This document shows positions 7,472 to 15,188 of a DNA stretch of 16,038 nucleotides, in pieces. This DNA is from Proteobacteria bacterium UBA3413 (GTDB taxonomy: Bacteria; Pseudomonadota; Gammaproteobacteria; Magnimaribacterales; D2472). Where the stretch lies: positions 8,753 through 24,790 of the forward strand of contig DEOR01000003.1 of the NCBI GenBank assembly GCA_002358345.1, given 5' to 3'. The notes beneath the pieces were generated by a model. The model was not told where the DNA came from. It saw only the letters and a list, made by a program, of their open reading frames with translations, and did not search any database. Position numbers and translations under genes: made by a program. Each line of letters starts with the position of its first letter. The stretch's first letter is position 1.

Positions 7472-8365
7472 ATGAATTCAAAATTAGTTGTTGGTATATC
7501 TTCGCGCGCGCTTTTTGATTTAAATCAAAGCCATCAAATCTTTGAAAAAGAGGGCATTGAAGCTTATAGGGAATACCAAATACAAAATGAGGATCAGGTC
7601 CTTGACCCTGGTGAAGCATTCAATTTGGTCACTAAGATTTTAAAGATTAATAATTTTTATGAGAAGCAGGATAGGGTTGAAGTTATCTTGCTATCGCGGA
7701 ATACTGCTGATACCGGCCTCCGTGTTTTTAATTCCATTGAAGCGCATAAATTAAAAATCAGTCGAGCTGTGTTTTGTGGAGGCGAAAGCCCATATAAATA
7801 TGTGAAAGCATTTGGGGTAGATTTATTTTTATCTAGCAGCAAAGATGATGTTCAAATGGCGATTGAAAATGGTGTTCCTTCAGCTAGGATTATTCCCTCT
7901 AAAGCTAAAAAATCTCAAAAGTCTGATGAGTTATTAAGGATAGCTTTTGATGGAGACTCAGTTATTTTCTCAGATGAATCTGAGAAAATTTATGCGGAAG
8001 AAGGTTTGCAGGCTTTTATGGATAATGAGCGTAAAAAGAAATCCATGCTAAAGGCTGGTCCATTCAAATCATTTTTAGTGGAGCTCAATAAGTTACAGTC
8101 TGAATTAAATCAGGATGATTGCCCGATACGTACAGCATTAGTAACAGCAAGGTCTGCGCCTTCTCATAAAAGAGTAATTAAAACCTTAAGAAAATGGGGC
8201 GTGCGCATTGATGAGTCTCTTTTTTTAGGCGGAATGAATAAAGCAGAATTTCTTCAATCATTCAAGGCTGATATTTTCTTTGATGACCAACAGCAAAATA
8301 TTGAGGATGCATCTGCAAAAGTGACTTCTGCTCATGTACCATTCGGGATTAAAAATAGGAAATAA
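7472..8365 (+). CDS. 5'-nucleotidase, NT5C1 / 5_nucleotid-like HAD family
   Basis: This is a cytosolic nucleoside monophosphate phosphatase related to animal cytosolic 5'-nucleotidase 1 and its bacterial homologues (Pfam 5-nucleotidase family, from memory). The 297 residues include an N-terminal region with LLSRNTADTGLRVFNSI near 73-89 and FCGGESPYKYVKAFGVDLFLS at 101-121, both strongly family-like. The HAD motifs follow: I is AFDGDSV at 158-164 (D160, D162), II is TARSAP at 225-230, III is probably K257, and IV is FFDDQ at 269-273. It probably dephosphorylates AMP/IMP-type or pyrimidine nucleotides; the exact substrate cannot be read here. The ATG at 7472 has no Shine-Dalgarno. It is the first gene of a nucleotidase-thrH-queH operon and starts 38 bp from the SOS operator. 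thrH begins 1 nt after its stop. Confidence 0.9.
   Translation: MNSKLVVGISSRALFDLNQSHQIFEKEGIEAYREYQIQNEDQVLDPGEAFNLVTKILKINNFYEKQDRVEVILLSRNTADTGLRVFNSIEAHKLKISRAVFCGGESPYKYVKAFGVDLFLSSSKDDVQMAIENGVPSARIIPSKAKKSQKSDELLRIAFDGDSVIFSDESEKIYAEEGLQAFMDNERKKKSMLKAGPFKSFLVELNKLQSELNQDDCPIRTALVTARSAPSHKRVIKTLRKWGVRIDESLFLGGMNKAEFLQSFKADIFFDDQQQNIEDASAKVTSAHVPFGIKNRK
8357..8360 (+). promoter_or_regulatory. Ribosome-binding site of thrH
   Basis: AGGA lies 6 nt before the ATG at 8367 and inside the last codons of the nucleotidase gene. It supports 8367 as the start rather than the in-frame ATG at 8334, which would add 11 residues not seen in ThrH proteins. Confidence 0.6.
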
Positions 8366-8366
8366 A

Positions 8367-8972
8367 ATGGATATTGTTTGTTTTGATATGGAGGGCACAC
8401 TCACCCCAGAGATATGGGAGCAAGTAGCCCTAGATACCGGCTTAGAAGAGCTCAATAAAACTACTAGAGATATTCCCTCTTACTCTGATTTAATGGATTA
8501 TCGCCTTAGAATTATGGCTCAGCACAATCTTAAGCTGCCAGATATCCTCGTGGCTGCTAAAAAATTAGAGTTGCTTGATGGAGCATTGGATTTTCTTGAT
8601 GAAGTACGAAAAACTTTCCAAGTAGTAATTTTATCTGATACTTTTCATGAAATTGCCTTCCCCCTAATGGAAAAAATGGGTCACCCATTACTGCTCTGCC
8701 ATACACTTGATGTAGATGATAAGGGGAATATTCTTGGCTATAAGCTAAGGCACCCGCAAGCAAAAAAACAGGCCATCCTGGGCTTTCAAGCAATGGGCTA
8801 CAAGTGTTTAGCAGCTGGAGATTCCTATAATGACACTCAAATGTTTGAAGTCGCAGATCATGGATTTTTTATTAATGCGCCAGAGAGTATCTCAAGCTCT
8901 CTCCCAAAGATCCCAAGTTTTCATAGTTATCCAGATCTCTTAGAAGCTCTAATAGCAAATCAATCAAGATGA
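8367..8972 (+). CDS. thrH: Phosphoserine phosphatase / homoserine phosphotransferase ThrH
   Basis: This HAD-family enzyme of 201 residues is, from memory, strongly similar along its whole length to Pseudomonas ThrH. That protein dephosphorylates phosphoserine and can move the phosphate to homoserine, linking serine and threonine synthesis. Visible features are motif I FDMEGTLTPEIW at 6-17 (D7 nucleophile; E9 replaces the usual second Asp, as in ThrH), TTRDIP at 32-37, motif II VVILSDTFHE near 92-101, LLCHTL near 110-115, and motif IV AAGDSYNDTQMF near 150-161. The Glu in motif I separates ThrH from SerB. It is preceded by an AGGA site, and its stop overlaps the queH start (ATGA at 8969-8972), so the two genes are translationally coupled. 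Its place beside a second HAD phosphatase suggests a phosphate-ester salvage unit, which is inference. Confidence 0.95.
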   Translation: MDIVCFDMEGTLTPEIWEQVALDTGLEELNKTTRDIPSYSDLMDYRLRIMAQHNLKLPDILVAAKKLELLDGALDFLDEVRKTFQVVILSDTFHEIAFPLMEKMGHPLLLCHTLDVDDKGNILGYKLRHPQAKKQAILGFQAMGYKCLAAGDSYNDTQMFEVADHGFFINAPESISSSLPKIPSFHSYPDLLEALIANQSR

Positions 8973-9634
8973 TGAGCAATCCTTTTTCTGTACAAAATTA
9001 TTCAAGACCAGAGCTTGAATTGCCGGGAGGAGAAAATAAATTATTACTCCATAGTTGTTGTGCTCCATGCGCAGGAGAAATCATGGAGGCTGTGGCAATT
9101 TCTAAAATTGAAACGACTGTATTTTTCTATAACCCTAATATTCATCCTCAAGAAGAGTATGAAATTCGCAAAGATGAAAATAAGAGGTTTTGTGACAAGT
9201 TAGGGTTTAATTTTATTGACGCTGATTATGATAAAGATAATTGGTTTGAAAGAATCAAGGGTCTTGAGGATGAGCCGGAAAGGGGCGCACGATGCACGCA
9301 ATGTTTTGATATGAGGTTTGAAAGATCTGCTTTGTTCGCTCAAGAAAATAATTTTAAGGTTTACGCCACAACTTTAGGCATCTCTCGCTGGAAAGACATG
9401 AACCAAATCAATGACTCTGGTCATAAAGCAGCGGACAGATACAAGGATGTGCAATATTGGGACTTTAATTGGCGAAAAAAGGGCGGCGCAGCTCGCATGA
9501 TTGAGATTTCTAAGCGAGAAGAATTTTATCAGCAGGAGTATTGTGGATGCGTCTACAGCCTCAGAGATACTAACAAATGGCGACAAGCCAATCACAAAGA
9601 TCGAATTATCAGAGGAATTAAATTCTATAATTAA
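8969..9634 (+). CDS. queH: Epoxyqueuosine reductase QueH
   Basis: QueH carries out the last step of queuosine synthesis, reducing epoxyqueuosine to queuosine in the wobble position of GUN-decoding tRNAs. It is an iron-sulfur protein unrelated to the cobalamin-dependent QueG. The 221-residue product has CCAPC (C30, C31, C34), YNPNIHP at 54-60, GARCTQCFDMR at 106-116 (C109, C112) and the C-terminal YCGCVYSLRDTN at 191-202 (C192, C194). These are the conserved cysteines of the QueH (former DUF208) family. The first ATG at 8969 overlaps the thrH stop by 4 nt; a second ATG follows directly at 8972 and would give one residue fewer. There is no clear Shine-Dalgarno, so coupling to thrH is likely. 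It is the last gene before the prp promoter. Confidence 0.94.
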   Translation: MMSNPFSVQNYSRPELELPGGENKLLLHSCCAPCAGEIMEAVAISKIETTVFFYNPNIHPQEEYEIRKDENKRFCDKLGFNFIDADYDKDNWFERIKGLEDEPERGARCTQCFDMRFERSALFAQENNFKVYATTLGISRWKDMNQINDSGHKAADRYKDVQYWDFNWRKKGGAARMIEISKREEFYQQEYCGCVYSLRDTNKWRQANHKDRIIRGIKFYN

Positions 9635-9635
9635 T

Positions 9636-9665
9636 TTGGGAAACACTATCTCTGCAAAGTACAAT
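9636..9665 (+). promoter_or_regulatory. Probable promoter of the prpBCD operon
   Basis: A -35-like TTGGGA (9636-9641; 4 of 6 to TTGACA) and a -10-like TACAAT (9660-9665; 5 of 6 to TATAAT) are 18 bp apart in the 39-bp queH-prpB gap. Transcription would start about 9672-9674, at or next to the prpB ATG (9674), and no Shine-Dalgarno is present. The mRNA may therefore be leaderless. Confidence 0.5.
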
Positions 9666-9673
9666 AACAATCA

Positions 9674-10555
9674 ATGAACACCCCAGGTAAAAAATTAAGA
9701 CAGGCCATTGCTGATAGCAACCCTTTGGTGGTTGTTGGGGCTGTTAATGCATATTGTGCCAAAATGGCTGAATCTGCAGGACACAAAGCGCTGTATTTAT
9801 CTGGTGCCGGTGTGGCTAATGCATCTTTTGGGTTGCCTGACCTAGCTATAACGACTTTAAATGATGTGGTTGAAGATGCTAGAAGAATTACGCAAGCAAC
9901 TGACTTACCTCTTTTACTTGATATTGATACTGGGTTTGGCGGAGCATTTAGCATTGCTAGGACGATCAAGGAGATGATTGCGGCAGATGTTGCTGCCGTT
10001 CACATTGAAGACCAAGTCGCACAGAAGAGATGCGGCCATAGGCCTAACAAGAGTCTGGTGGATAAAATTGAAATGAGTGATCGTATTAAAGCTGCTGTAG
10101 ACGGCAGAACGGACGAGAGCTTTTTTATAATGGCAAGAACAGATTCTTTTGCAAATGAGGGCATGAGCGGTGCGATTGATCGTTGTGAAGAATACATAGC
10201 AGCTGGAGCTGATGGATTATTTTTAGAGGCAGTAAATAGCCTTGAAGACTACCGAAGTCTCAAAGATGCTTTGAAGGTTCCCGTCTTGGCTAATATTACT
10301 GAGTTTGGGCAAACTCCACTGTTTACAGCCGAGGAACTAGCGTCTGCGGGCGTTGACATCATGCTATTTCCACTTTCAGCATTTAGGGCTATGAATAAAG
10401 CTGCTGAGTCTGTTTACAAAGACATTGCAGCGAATGGCACTCAAAAAAAATCAATCGAACTTATGCAAACTCGGGATGAGCTGTATGAATATTTAAACTA
10501 TCATTCTTTCGAACAAAAACTCGATGAATTATTTTCAAGAAAGGGGAACAAGTAA
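9674..10555 (+). CDS. prpB: 2-methylisocitrate lyase
   Basis: PrpB splits 2-methylisocitrate into pyruvate and succinate, the last step of the methylcitrate cycle for propionyl-CoA. The 293-residue protein belongs to the PEP mutase/isocitrate lyase superfamily. It has YLSGAGVANASFG near 41-53, the Mg-binding DIDTGFGG at 83-90 (D83, D85), HIEDQ at 110-114, and KRCGHRP at 118-124 with catalytic C120. MARTDSF near 154-160 and ADGLFLEA near 179-186 also fit. The KRCGHRP form is that of PrpB rather than isocitrate lyase AceA, whose proteins are much longer, or of oxaloacetate decarboxylase relatives. The ATG at 9674 lies 8 nt after a -10-like box. prpC starts 1 nt after its stop, and the prpC ribosome-binding site lies within the prpB end. 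Confidence 0.96.
   Translation: MNTPGKKLRQAIADSNPLVVVGAVNAYCAKMAESAGHKALYLSGAGVANASFGLPDLAITTLNDVVEDARRITQATDLPLLLDIDTGFGGAFSIARTIKEMIAADVAAVHIEDQVAQKRCGHRPNKSLVDKIEMSDRIKAAVDGRTDESFFIMARTDSFANEGMSGAIDRCEEYIAAGADGLFLEAVNSLEDYRSLKDALKVPVLANITEFGQTPLFTAEELASAGVDIMLFPLSAFRAMNKAAESVYKDIAANGTQKKSIELMQTRDELYEYLNYHSFEQKLDELFSRKGNK
10541..10546 (+). promoter_or_regulatory. Ribosome-binding site of prpC
   Basis: AAGGGG inside the last prpB codons lies 10 nt before the ATG at 10557. It supports this start over the in-frame ATG at 10524, which would overlap prpB and lacks such a site. Confidence 0.6.
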
Positions 10556-10556
10556 A

Positions 10557-11678
10557 ATGGTAAAGAAATTAGAAGGCGCGGGTTTACGTGGTCAAGTTGC
10601 AGGTGAGACTTCACTCTGCACGGTTGGGCAGGAAGAAGGTTTGGCATATCGAGGTCATAAAATTGAGATTTTAGCGGAGAAAGGAACTTTTGAAGAGGTT
10701 GCTTATCTTTTGCTGTATGGCAAGTTGCCTAACACATCAGAGCTAGCTGAATATAAAAATTTATTAAAAAGCCAAAGAGATCTTCCAGATGTCTTAAAGA
10801 AAGTTCTAAGAGAAATCCCTGGAACAGCTCATCCCATGGCAGTCATGGCGACTGGTTGCTCCATGTTAGGAAACCTTGAGCCTGAAGATTCTATTGAGAA
10901 TCAGATGCATTCAATTAACAGAATGGTTGCTACCATGCCATCGATTGTGACTTATTGGTATAAGTTCACTCACGACAATGTAGATATTAGCCTGGTGAAT
11001 GATGAGGATACTATGGCAGGCCATTTTCTTCATATCCTTCATGGTAAAACTCCATCAGAGCTTCATAGAAGAGTGATGGACGCATCCTTGGTTCTATATG
11101 CCGAGCATGAATTTAATGCTTCAACATTTACAGCAAGAGTCTGTGCATCAACTATGTCTGACATCTTTTCTTGTGTCGTTGCGGCCATTGGATCTCTTAA
11201 AGGACCCTTGCATGGAGGCGCTAATGAAGCTGCAATGGAGATGATTGAGAACTGGACAACCAGAGACGAGGCCAGAGAAAAAACATTAGATATGCTGGCT
11301 AATAAAAGTAAGATCATGGGATTTGGCCATGCCATATATTCAGAGAGTGATCCACGCAATGCGATCATTAAAGAGTTTTCAAAAGAACTGTCTTTAGAGC
11401 ATGGGGATGATTCTCTATACCAAGTCTCAGAGGAAGTAGAGAAAGTGATGTGGGATGAAAAAAAATTATTTCCCAATGCTGATTTCTTTCATGCATCCGC
11501 ATATTTTTATTTAGGCATTCCTACCAAACTCTTTACTCCAATTTTTGTGATGTCTCGTGTGACAGGTTGGACCGCGCACTGCATGGAACAGCGAGCTAAC
11601 AATAGAATCATTAGGCCAAGCGCAGACTACATAGGTCCAGAGAGCTCTGTGTGGGTTGATATTGAAGATAGGGAGTAA
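10557..11678 (+). CDS. prpC: 2-methylcitrate synthase
   Basis: PrpC condenses propionyl-CoA with oxaloacetate to 2-methylcitrate. The 373-residue protein is a short (type II-like) citrate synthase homologue without the long N-terminal extension of GltA. It starts with GLRGQVAGET near 9-18 and has AEHEFNAST at 182-190 (H184), GPLHGGANEAAM at 216-227 (H219), and the catalytic H258 in GFGHAIY. The catalytic aspartate is D309 in PNADFF, and PTKLFTPIFVMSR at 322-334 with EQR at 344-346 follows. All active-site residues are present. The position between prpB and prpD, the length and the PLHGGANEAAM form make methylcitrate synthase the best call. Side activity as citrate synthase is common in this family. 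The stop is 3 nt before the prpD start. Confidence 0.95.
   Translation: MVKKLEGAGLRGQVAGETSLCTVGQEEGLAYRGHKIEILAEKGTFEEVAYLLLYGKLPNTSELAEYKNLLKSQRDLPDVLKKVLREIPGTAHPMAVMATGCSMLGNLEPEDSIENQMHSINRMVATMPSIVTYWYKFTHDNVDISLVNDEDTMAGHFLHILHGKTPSELHRRVMDASLVLYAEHEFNASTFTARVCASTMSDIFSCVVAAIGSLKGPLHGGANEAAMEMIENWTTRDEAREKTLDMLANKSKIMGFGHAIYSESDPRNAIIKEFSKELSLEHGDDSLYQVSEEVEKVMWDEKKLFPNADFFHASAYFYLGIPTKLFTPIFVMSRVTGWTAHCMEQRANNRIIRPSADYIGPESSVWVDIEDRE
11671..11675 (+). promoter_or_regulatory. Ribosome-binding site of prpD
   Basis: GGGAG overlaps the last codons of prpC and lies 6 nt before the prpD ATG at 11682, at standard spacing. An AAGG at 11677-11680 is too close to the start to be the main site. 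Confidence 0.6.
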
Positions 11679-11681
11679 GGC

Positions 11682-13142
11682 ATGTCAAATAATGTAGAGG
11701 TCAATGTCAGGCCGGAACCAGATTCCCTGCTTGTCGAAATTGCAGATTACGTTTCGAAACAAGAAATTAATTCAGAGTTAGCTCTATCCACGGCTAGAAA
11801 TTGTTTAATAGATACCATAGGGTGCGGGCTTTTAGCGCTGACCTTTCCTGCTTGTACAAAAATGCTTGGACCCATTGTTCCAGGCACATCTGTTCCCAAT
11901 GGAGTAAGAGTGCCGGGCACCAACTTCTTATTGGACCCTGTGAAGGGAGCTTTTGATATTGGTTGTATTATTCGGTGGTTGGACTATAACGATACTTGGT
12001 TAGCTGCGGAATGGGGGCATCCTTCAGATAATTTAGGGGCTATTTTATCAATCGCAGATTATGTTTCCCAGCAAAATGTAGCATCAGGAAAAAACTCTTT
12101 AACCATGAGAGATGTATTGGAGTGCATGATCATGGCTCATGAGATTCAAGGCGTCCTAGCATTAACCAATAGCTTTAATCGAGTTGGCTTAGATCACGTG
12201 GTGCTTGTTAAAGTTGCTTCCACCGCTGTGGTTACCAAATTACTGGGTGGGACTTCAGAGCAAATCATTGATGCTGTAAGTCAGGCCTGGGTTGATGGCC
12301 AGAGTTTAAGAACATATCGTCACTCACCCAATGCAGGCTCTAGAAAGAGTTGGGCCGCTGGCGATGCAACAAGTAGAGCGGTTCGATTAGCGCTGATTAC
12401 TTTGTCTGGTGAAATGGGTTATCCCGGCGCACTTTCTGCGCCAACATGGGGCTTTGAAGATGTATCTTTCGGAGGGAAAAAACTTGTTTTAAGTCAGCCT
12501 CTTGGAAGTTATGTTATGGAGAATGTGCTGTTTAAAATTAGTTTTCCTGCAGAGTTTCATGCTCAAACTGCTGTAGAGGCAGCGGTTACTCTTCACTCTC
12601 AAATCATTAATAGACTGGATGATATTACCAAGATAGAAGTTACAACTCATGAATCTGCAATTAGAATTATCTCTAAATCTGGGGCTTTAAATAACCCTGC
12701 AGATAGAGATCACTGCTTGCAATATATGATTGCAATTGGGTTAATTCATGGTGATTTGATTGCAGAGCACTATGAAGATGATGTTGCTTCAGATCCTAGG
12801 GTTGACGCATTGCGAGAGAAAATGACGATCCACGAAGACAAAAGGTATACACAAGAATATCTTGAAGCCGATAAACGATCGATTGCAAATAGAATTCAAA
12901 TTTTCTTTAATGATGGCTCGTCTACTGAAGTCGTAGAAGTGGAGTATCCGATTGGGCACAAAAGAAGGAGAGTAGAGGGCATACCTGTTTTAGAGCAGAA
13001 ATTTAAAAACAATCTACTAAAAAGTTTTGATGTTTCAGTAGTAGATAAGATTTTGGCTAAGTGTTTAGATCAAGAATCTTTAGAAGCTATGAGTGTTTTA
13101 GATTTTCAAGCGATGTTGGTCGTTGAGAAAAATTCTTTCTAG
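11682..13142 (+). CDS. prpD: 2-methylcitrate dehydratase
   Basis: PrpD is an iron-independent dehydratase that converts 2-methylcitrate to 2-methylaconitate; hydration to methylisocitrate is then done by an aconitase. The 486-residue length matches E. coli PrpD (483). Conserved MmgE/PrpD-family stretches are DTIGCGLLAL near 44-53, RWLDYNDTW at 98-106 with GHPSDNLGA at 112-120, TYRHSPNAGSRKSWAAGDA at 211-229, FPAEFHAQTA at 288-297 and NPADRDHCLQYM at 338-349. The operon uses prpD rather than the acnD/prpF pair, so no PrpF isomerase is expected here; neither prpE nor a prpR-type regulator is visible in the window. The gene ends in TAG within a CTAG whose other strand is the stop of the acylase gene, so there is no space for a terminator between them. 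Confidence 0.96.
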   Translation: MSNNVEVNVRPEPDSLLVEIADYVSKQEINSELALSTARNCLIDTIGCGLLALTFPACTKMLGPIVPGTSVPNGVRVPGTNFLLDPVKGAFDIGCIIRWLDYNDTWLAAEWGHPSDNLGAILSIADYVSQQNVASGKNSLTMRDVLECMIMAHEIQGVLALTNSFNRVGLDHVVLVKVASTAVVTKLLGGTSEQIIDAVSQAWVDGQSLRTYRHSPNAGSRKSWAAGDATSRAVRLALITLSGEMGYPGALSAPTWGFEDVSFGGKKLVLSQPLGSYVMENVLFKISFPAEFHAQTAVEAAVTLHSQIINRLDDITKIEVTTHESAIRIISKSGALNNPADRDHCLQYMIAIGLIHGDLIAEHYEDDVASDPRVDALREKMTIHEDKRYTQEYLEADKRSIANRIQIFFNDGSSTEVVEVEYPIGHKRRRVEGIPVLEQKFKNNLLKSFDVSVVDKILAKCLDQESLEAMSVLDFQAMLVVEKNSF

Positions 13143-15142
13143 AGATTTGCAGGTATATACCGCAAAGCCTCTTTGCTGAATAGGAATACTTGATCTGAGT
13201 AGTGAACTGATTCAGGGTTTCTGGATGCTCCAAAATTATGCATCCCATAAACTGTTCTCACGTCATTTTGTTGAGCAATAATATAAAAGAGCCCATCACC
13301 TCCTGACATATCTAAGCTTTTGGTTTCTGCTTTGGGAGTTCCATAGACTGCTCGCAAGGTATCTACTGAGCCTTGCATACCATAAGATCTATCTCTTCGA
13401 CTAATTGTGTTCATGGCAGACCATCTTTCATTGGGAGCACGACCAATTGTATTAAACAGTCCATCACAAGCTTTTTTTACAGTCTGGAAACTTGGAGTTG
13501 GTTGAGAGTTCATTTCAGCAATCCATTCCTGAGCCATCAGACAGACACCTAATCCAGCATTTACATTATTCATATCAGTGTTTCTGTCCCATTCTGCTAC
13601 TAGGTTTTGTACCACAGGATCATGGACTGACATTGAATTTAAAAATAAAAATTGCCTTGAGTTTTTGGAGTAAGAGTTATCAAATTTTATTTTAATAAAC
13701 TCATCAAGATCAATTGGGCTTAACGGGCTTAATAGCTCATTGGCGACATGTGATCGATTGGTTAATCTTTGCTCGTAGGCAACATATTTTTTTGGTGCTT
13801 TATATTGTAGTGAGTAATTTCCCATGACTGAGAAAGGGTTTTGATTGGTGCTTTGAATCCAACCATTGTCTGGATTAATAAAGGCTGGTAAATCAGTCAC
13901 CAATTTTTTTTCAGACCAGATATATTCTAAGCTTGTGTCATCAATAATACCTCTGGCCATCTTGGCATCAGACCGATAAGGAATTCTTCCATTGTAGAAA
14001 AAACCTATATTCTCTTTAGAGTCCATGGCTACAAAATTAAAGCTAGGAATTTTTCTTTGAGCTAGAATTTTCTCAAATTCAAAGACGTCCTTTGTTCTGC
14101 TGAGTTGATGCCAACCTTCAATCTCACGAAATGAATTTTCCGTTGAATGTTTCAGAGCAAAAAATTGTCCATTAGCCTCCAGCACTGGACCAAACTTTGA
14201 ATATCTAAATTTTTGTTTTGTTTTCAGTTTTAAGAAGCCAAGTATTTTGAATTCCAAATAATCTTCTTCAATATCAAAGGCTACCCATTCATTGTTCAGC
14301 AAGTATTCATTTTGATTAACTGGATTGACTGTTAGTTTAAATATATCAAGCACATCTGGCCTATTGACGGTTGCACCCCAGCCAACATCCGCATTAAACC
14401 CAACATTAATTAAAAATGATCCTGGAAAATTTCCACCATGTGCTTGCCACCCCGTCTCACTTTCAACGTTTAACTCATACCACCCGACTGGACCGGCTAG
14501 AGGTTGATGAGAGTTAATCAGTAAAAATGAAGATTCAGAGGTAGTCTTTGCGCCATTAACAGCTATGGCATTAGACCCAGTGGGAATAGATTGTTTTACA
14601 TGATTGGTTATTTGCGCCAGATCTCTTTCTAGACCTGCAAAGAATAGATGTTGAATATAAGAGCCCGCAATCACATCTTCCGCCCTAATGGGGTGGAGAG
14701 CTAGATTAACCTTGGTGGGATTTTTATAGGCGAATGCGTTAATCCCGTCCGCGTATGCTTGAGCCATCGCAAGTATTTGAGGCGATAGTTGTTTTTTAGC
14801 CACTTCTTCTACTTTGGTGTGAACTTTTAATAGCCTCACCAGGTAATCTGTCTCGATACTATTTAAGCCATTAGCAACAGCATTACGCCCTCTGTAAAGA
14901 GGCATCAGCTCAGTTAAATCATCGTATGCATCCTCAGCATGCGAGAGACCAATTCCATAGGCCACATCAATATCTGTTTTCCCCTTGATATGAGGCACAC
15001 CCCAAAAATCCCTATGAATTTTGACCTCATATTGATTTAGGTTTGAATGAACTGAATCATTGGTGGTGGAACATGCGCTGAAAATAAGTGCAAGGCAAAG
15101 CAGAATCAAGTGAGTAGTCGGGGTTGAATTTATCTGAATCAT
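13139..15142 (-). CDS. Penicillin/acyl-homoserine-lactone acylase family lipoprotein
   Basis: This is an Ntn-hydrolase that normally cuts itself into two subunits and then removes acyl groups from amides (beta-lactams, AHLs, lipopeptides). The 667-residue precursor, counted from the ATG at 15142, has a lipoprotein signal: a hydrophobic stretch at about 11-23 and a lipobox ending FSAC with C24. It is thus expected in the periplasm, membrane-anchored. The nucleophile is S190 in TGSNAIAVNG, with cleavage before this serine. Supporting residues are NSHQPLA at 210-216, GWGATVNRPD with N260, STNQNP near 431-436 and GASRNPESVHYSDQ close to the C-terminus. All parts needed for processing are present. 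The substrate cannot be told; no luxI/luxR genes are nearby. A GTG directly before the ATG (15143-15145) is an equally possible start. It is divergent from the SDR gene and converges on prpD. Confidence 0.9.
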   Translation of the reverse strand: MIQINSTPTTHLILLCLALIFSACSTTNDSVHSNLNQYEVKIHRDFWGVPHIKGKTDIDVAYGIGLSHAEDAYDDLTELMPLYRGRNAVANGLNSIETDYLVRLLKVHTKVEEVAKKQLSPQILAMAQAYADGINAFAYKNPTKVNLALHPIRAEDVIAGSYIQHLFFAGLERDLAQITNHVKQSIPTGSNAIAVNGAKTTSESSFLLINSHQPLAGPVGWYELNVESETGWQAHGGNFPGSFLINVGFNADVGWGATVNRPDVLDIFKLTVNPVNQNEYLLNNEWVAFDIEEDYLEFKILGFLKLKTKQKFRYSKFGPVLEANGQFFALKHSTENSFREIEGWHQLSRTKDVFEFEKILAQRKIPSFNFVAMDSKENIGFFYNGRIPYRSDAKMARGIIDDTSLEYIWSEKKLVTDLPAFINPDNGWIQSTNQNPFSVMGNYSLQYKAPKKYVAYEQRLTNRSHVANELLSPLSPIDLDEFIKIKFDNSYSKNSRQFLFLNSMSVHDPVVQNLVAEWDRNTDMNNVNAGLGVCLMAQEWIAEMNSQPTPSFQTVKKACDGLFNTIGRAPNERWSAMNTISRRDRSYGMQGSVDTLRAVYGTPKAETKSLDMSGGDGLFYIIAQQNDVRTVYGMHNFGASRNPESVHYSDQVFLFSKEALRYIPANL

Positions 15143-15153
15143 CACAATTAATT

Positions 15154-15159
15154 ATTGTA
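15154..15159 (-). promoter_or_regulatory. Possible -10 element of the acylase gene
   Basis: Read on the - strand, TACAAT (5 of 6 to TATAAT) ends 8 nt before the GTG at 15145 and 11 nt before the ATG at 15142. No Shine-Dalgarno and no convincing -35 are seen in this 43-bp AT-rich divergent gap (15146-15188). A short-leader or leaderless transcript would result. Confidence 0.35.
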
Positions 15160-15188
15160 TTAGCTTTATTAAGAAAAAAATTATTAAC

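Noticed and set aside
8334..8366. Upstream ATG start for thrH
   Set aside because: It overlaps the nucleotidase gene, while the ATG at 8367 has an AGGA site at 6 nt and gives the standard ThrH start.
7410..9634. Idea of a novel defence or DNA 7-deazaguanine modification system (LexA, nucleotidase, QueH)
   Set aside because: QueH acts on tRNA queuosine, no dpd-type or nuclease genes are present, and the nucleotidase and ThrH have ordinary metabolic motifs. Only the SOS-control question is kept.
10524..10556. Upstream ATG start for prpC
   Set aside because: It overlaps prpB out of frame. The ATG at 10557 has the AAGGGG site and the usual start.
11063..11476. Open 137-codon frame on the - strand inside prpC
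   Set aside because: It is antisense to a clearly conserved prpC, has a low-complexity serine/alanine composition and no ribosome-binding site. It is a shadow frame, like the other short frames inside nadK, galU, topA, queH, prpB, the acylase and the SDR gene.
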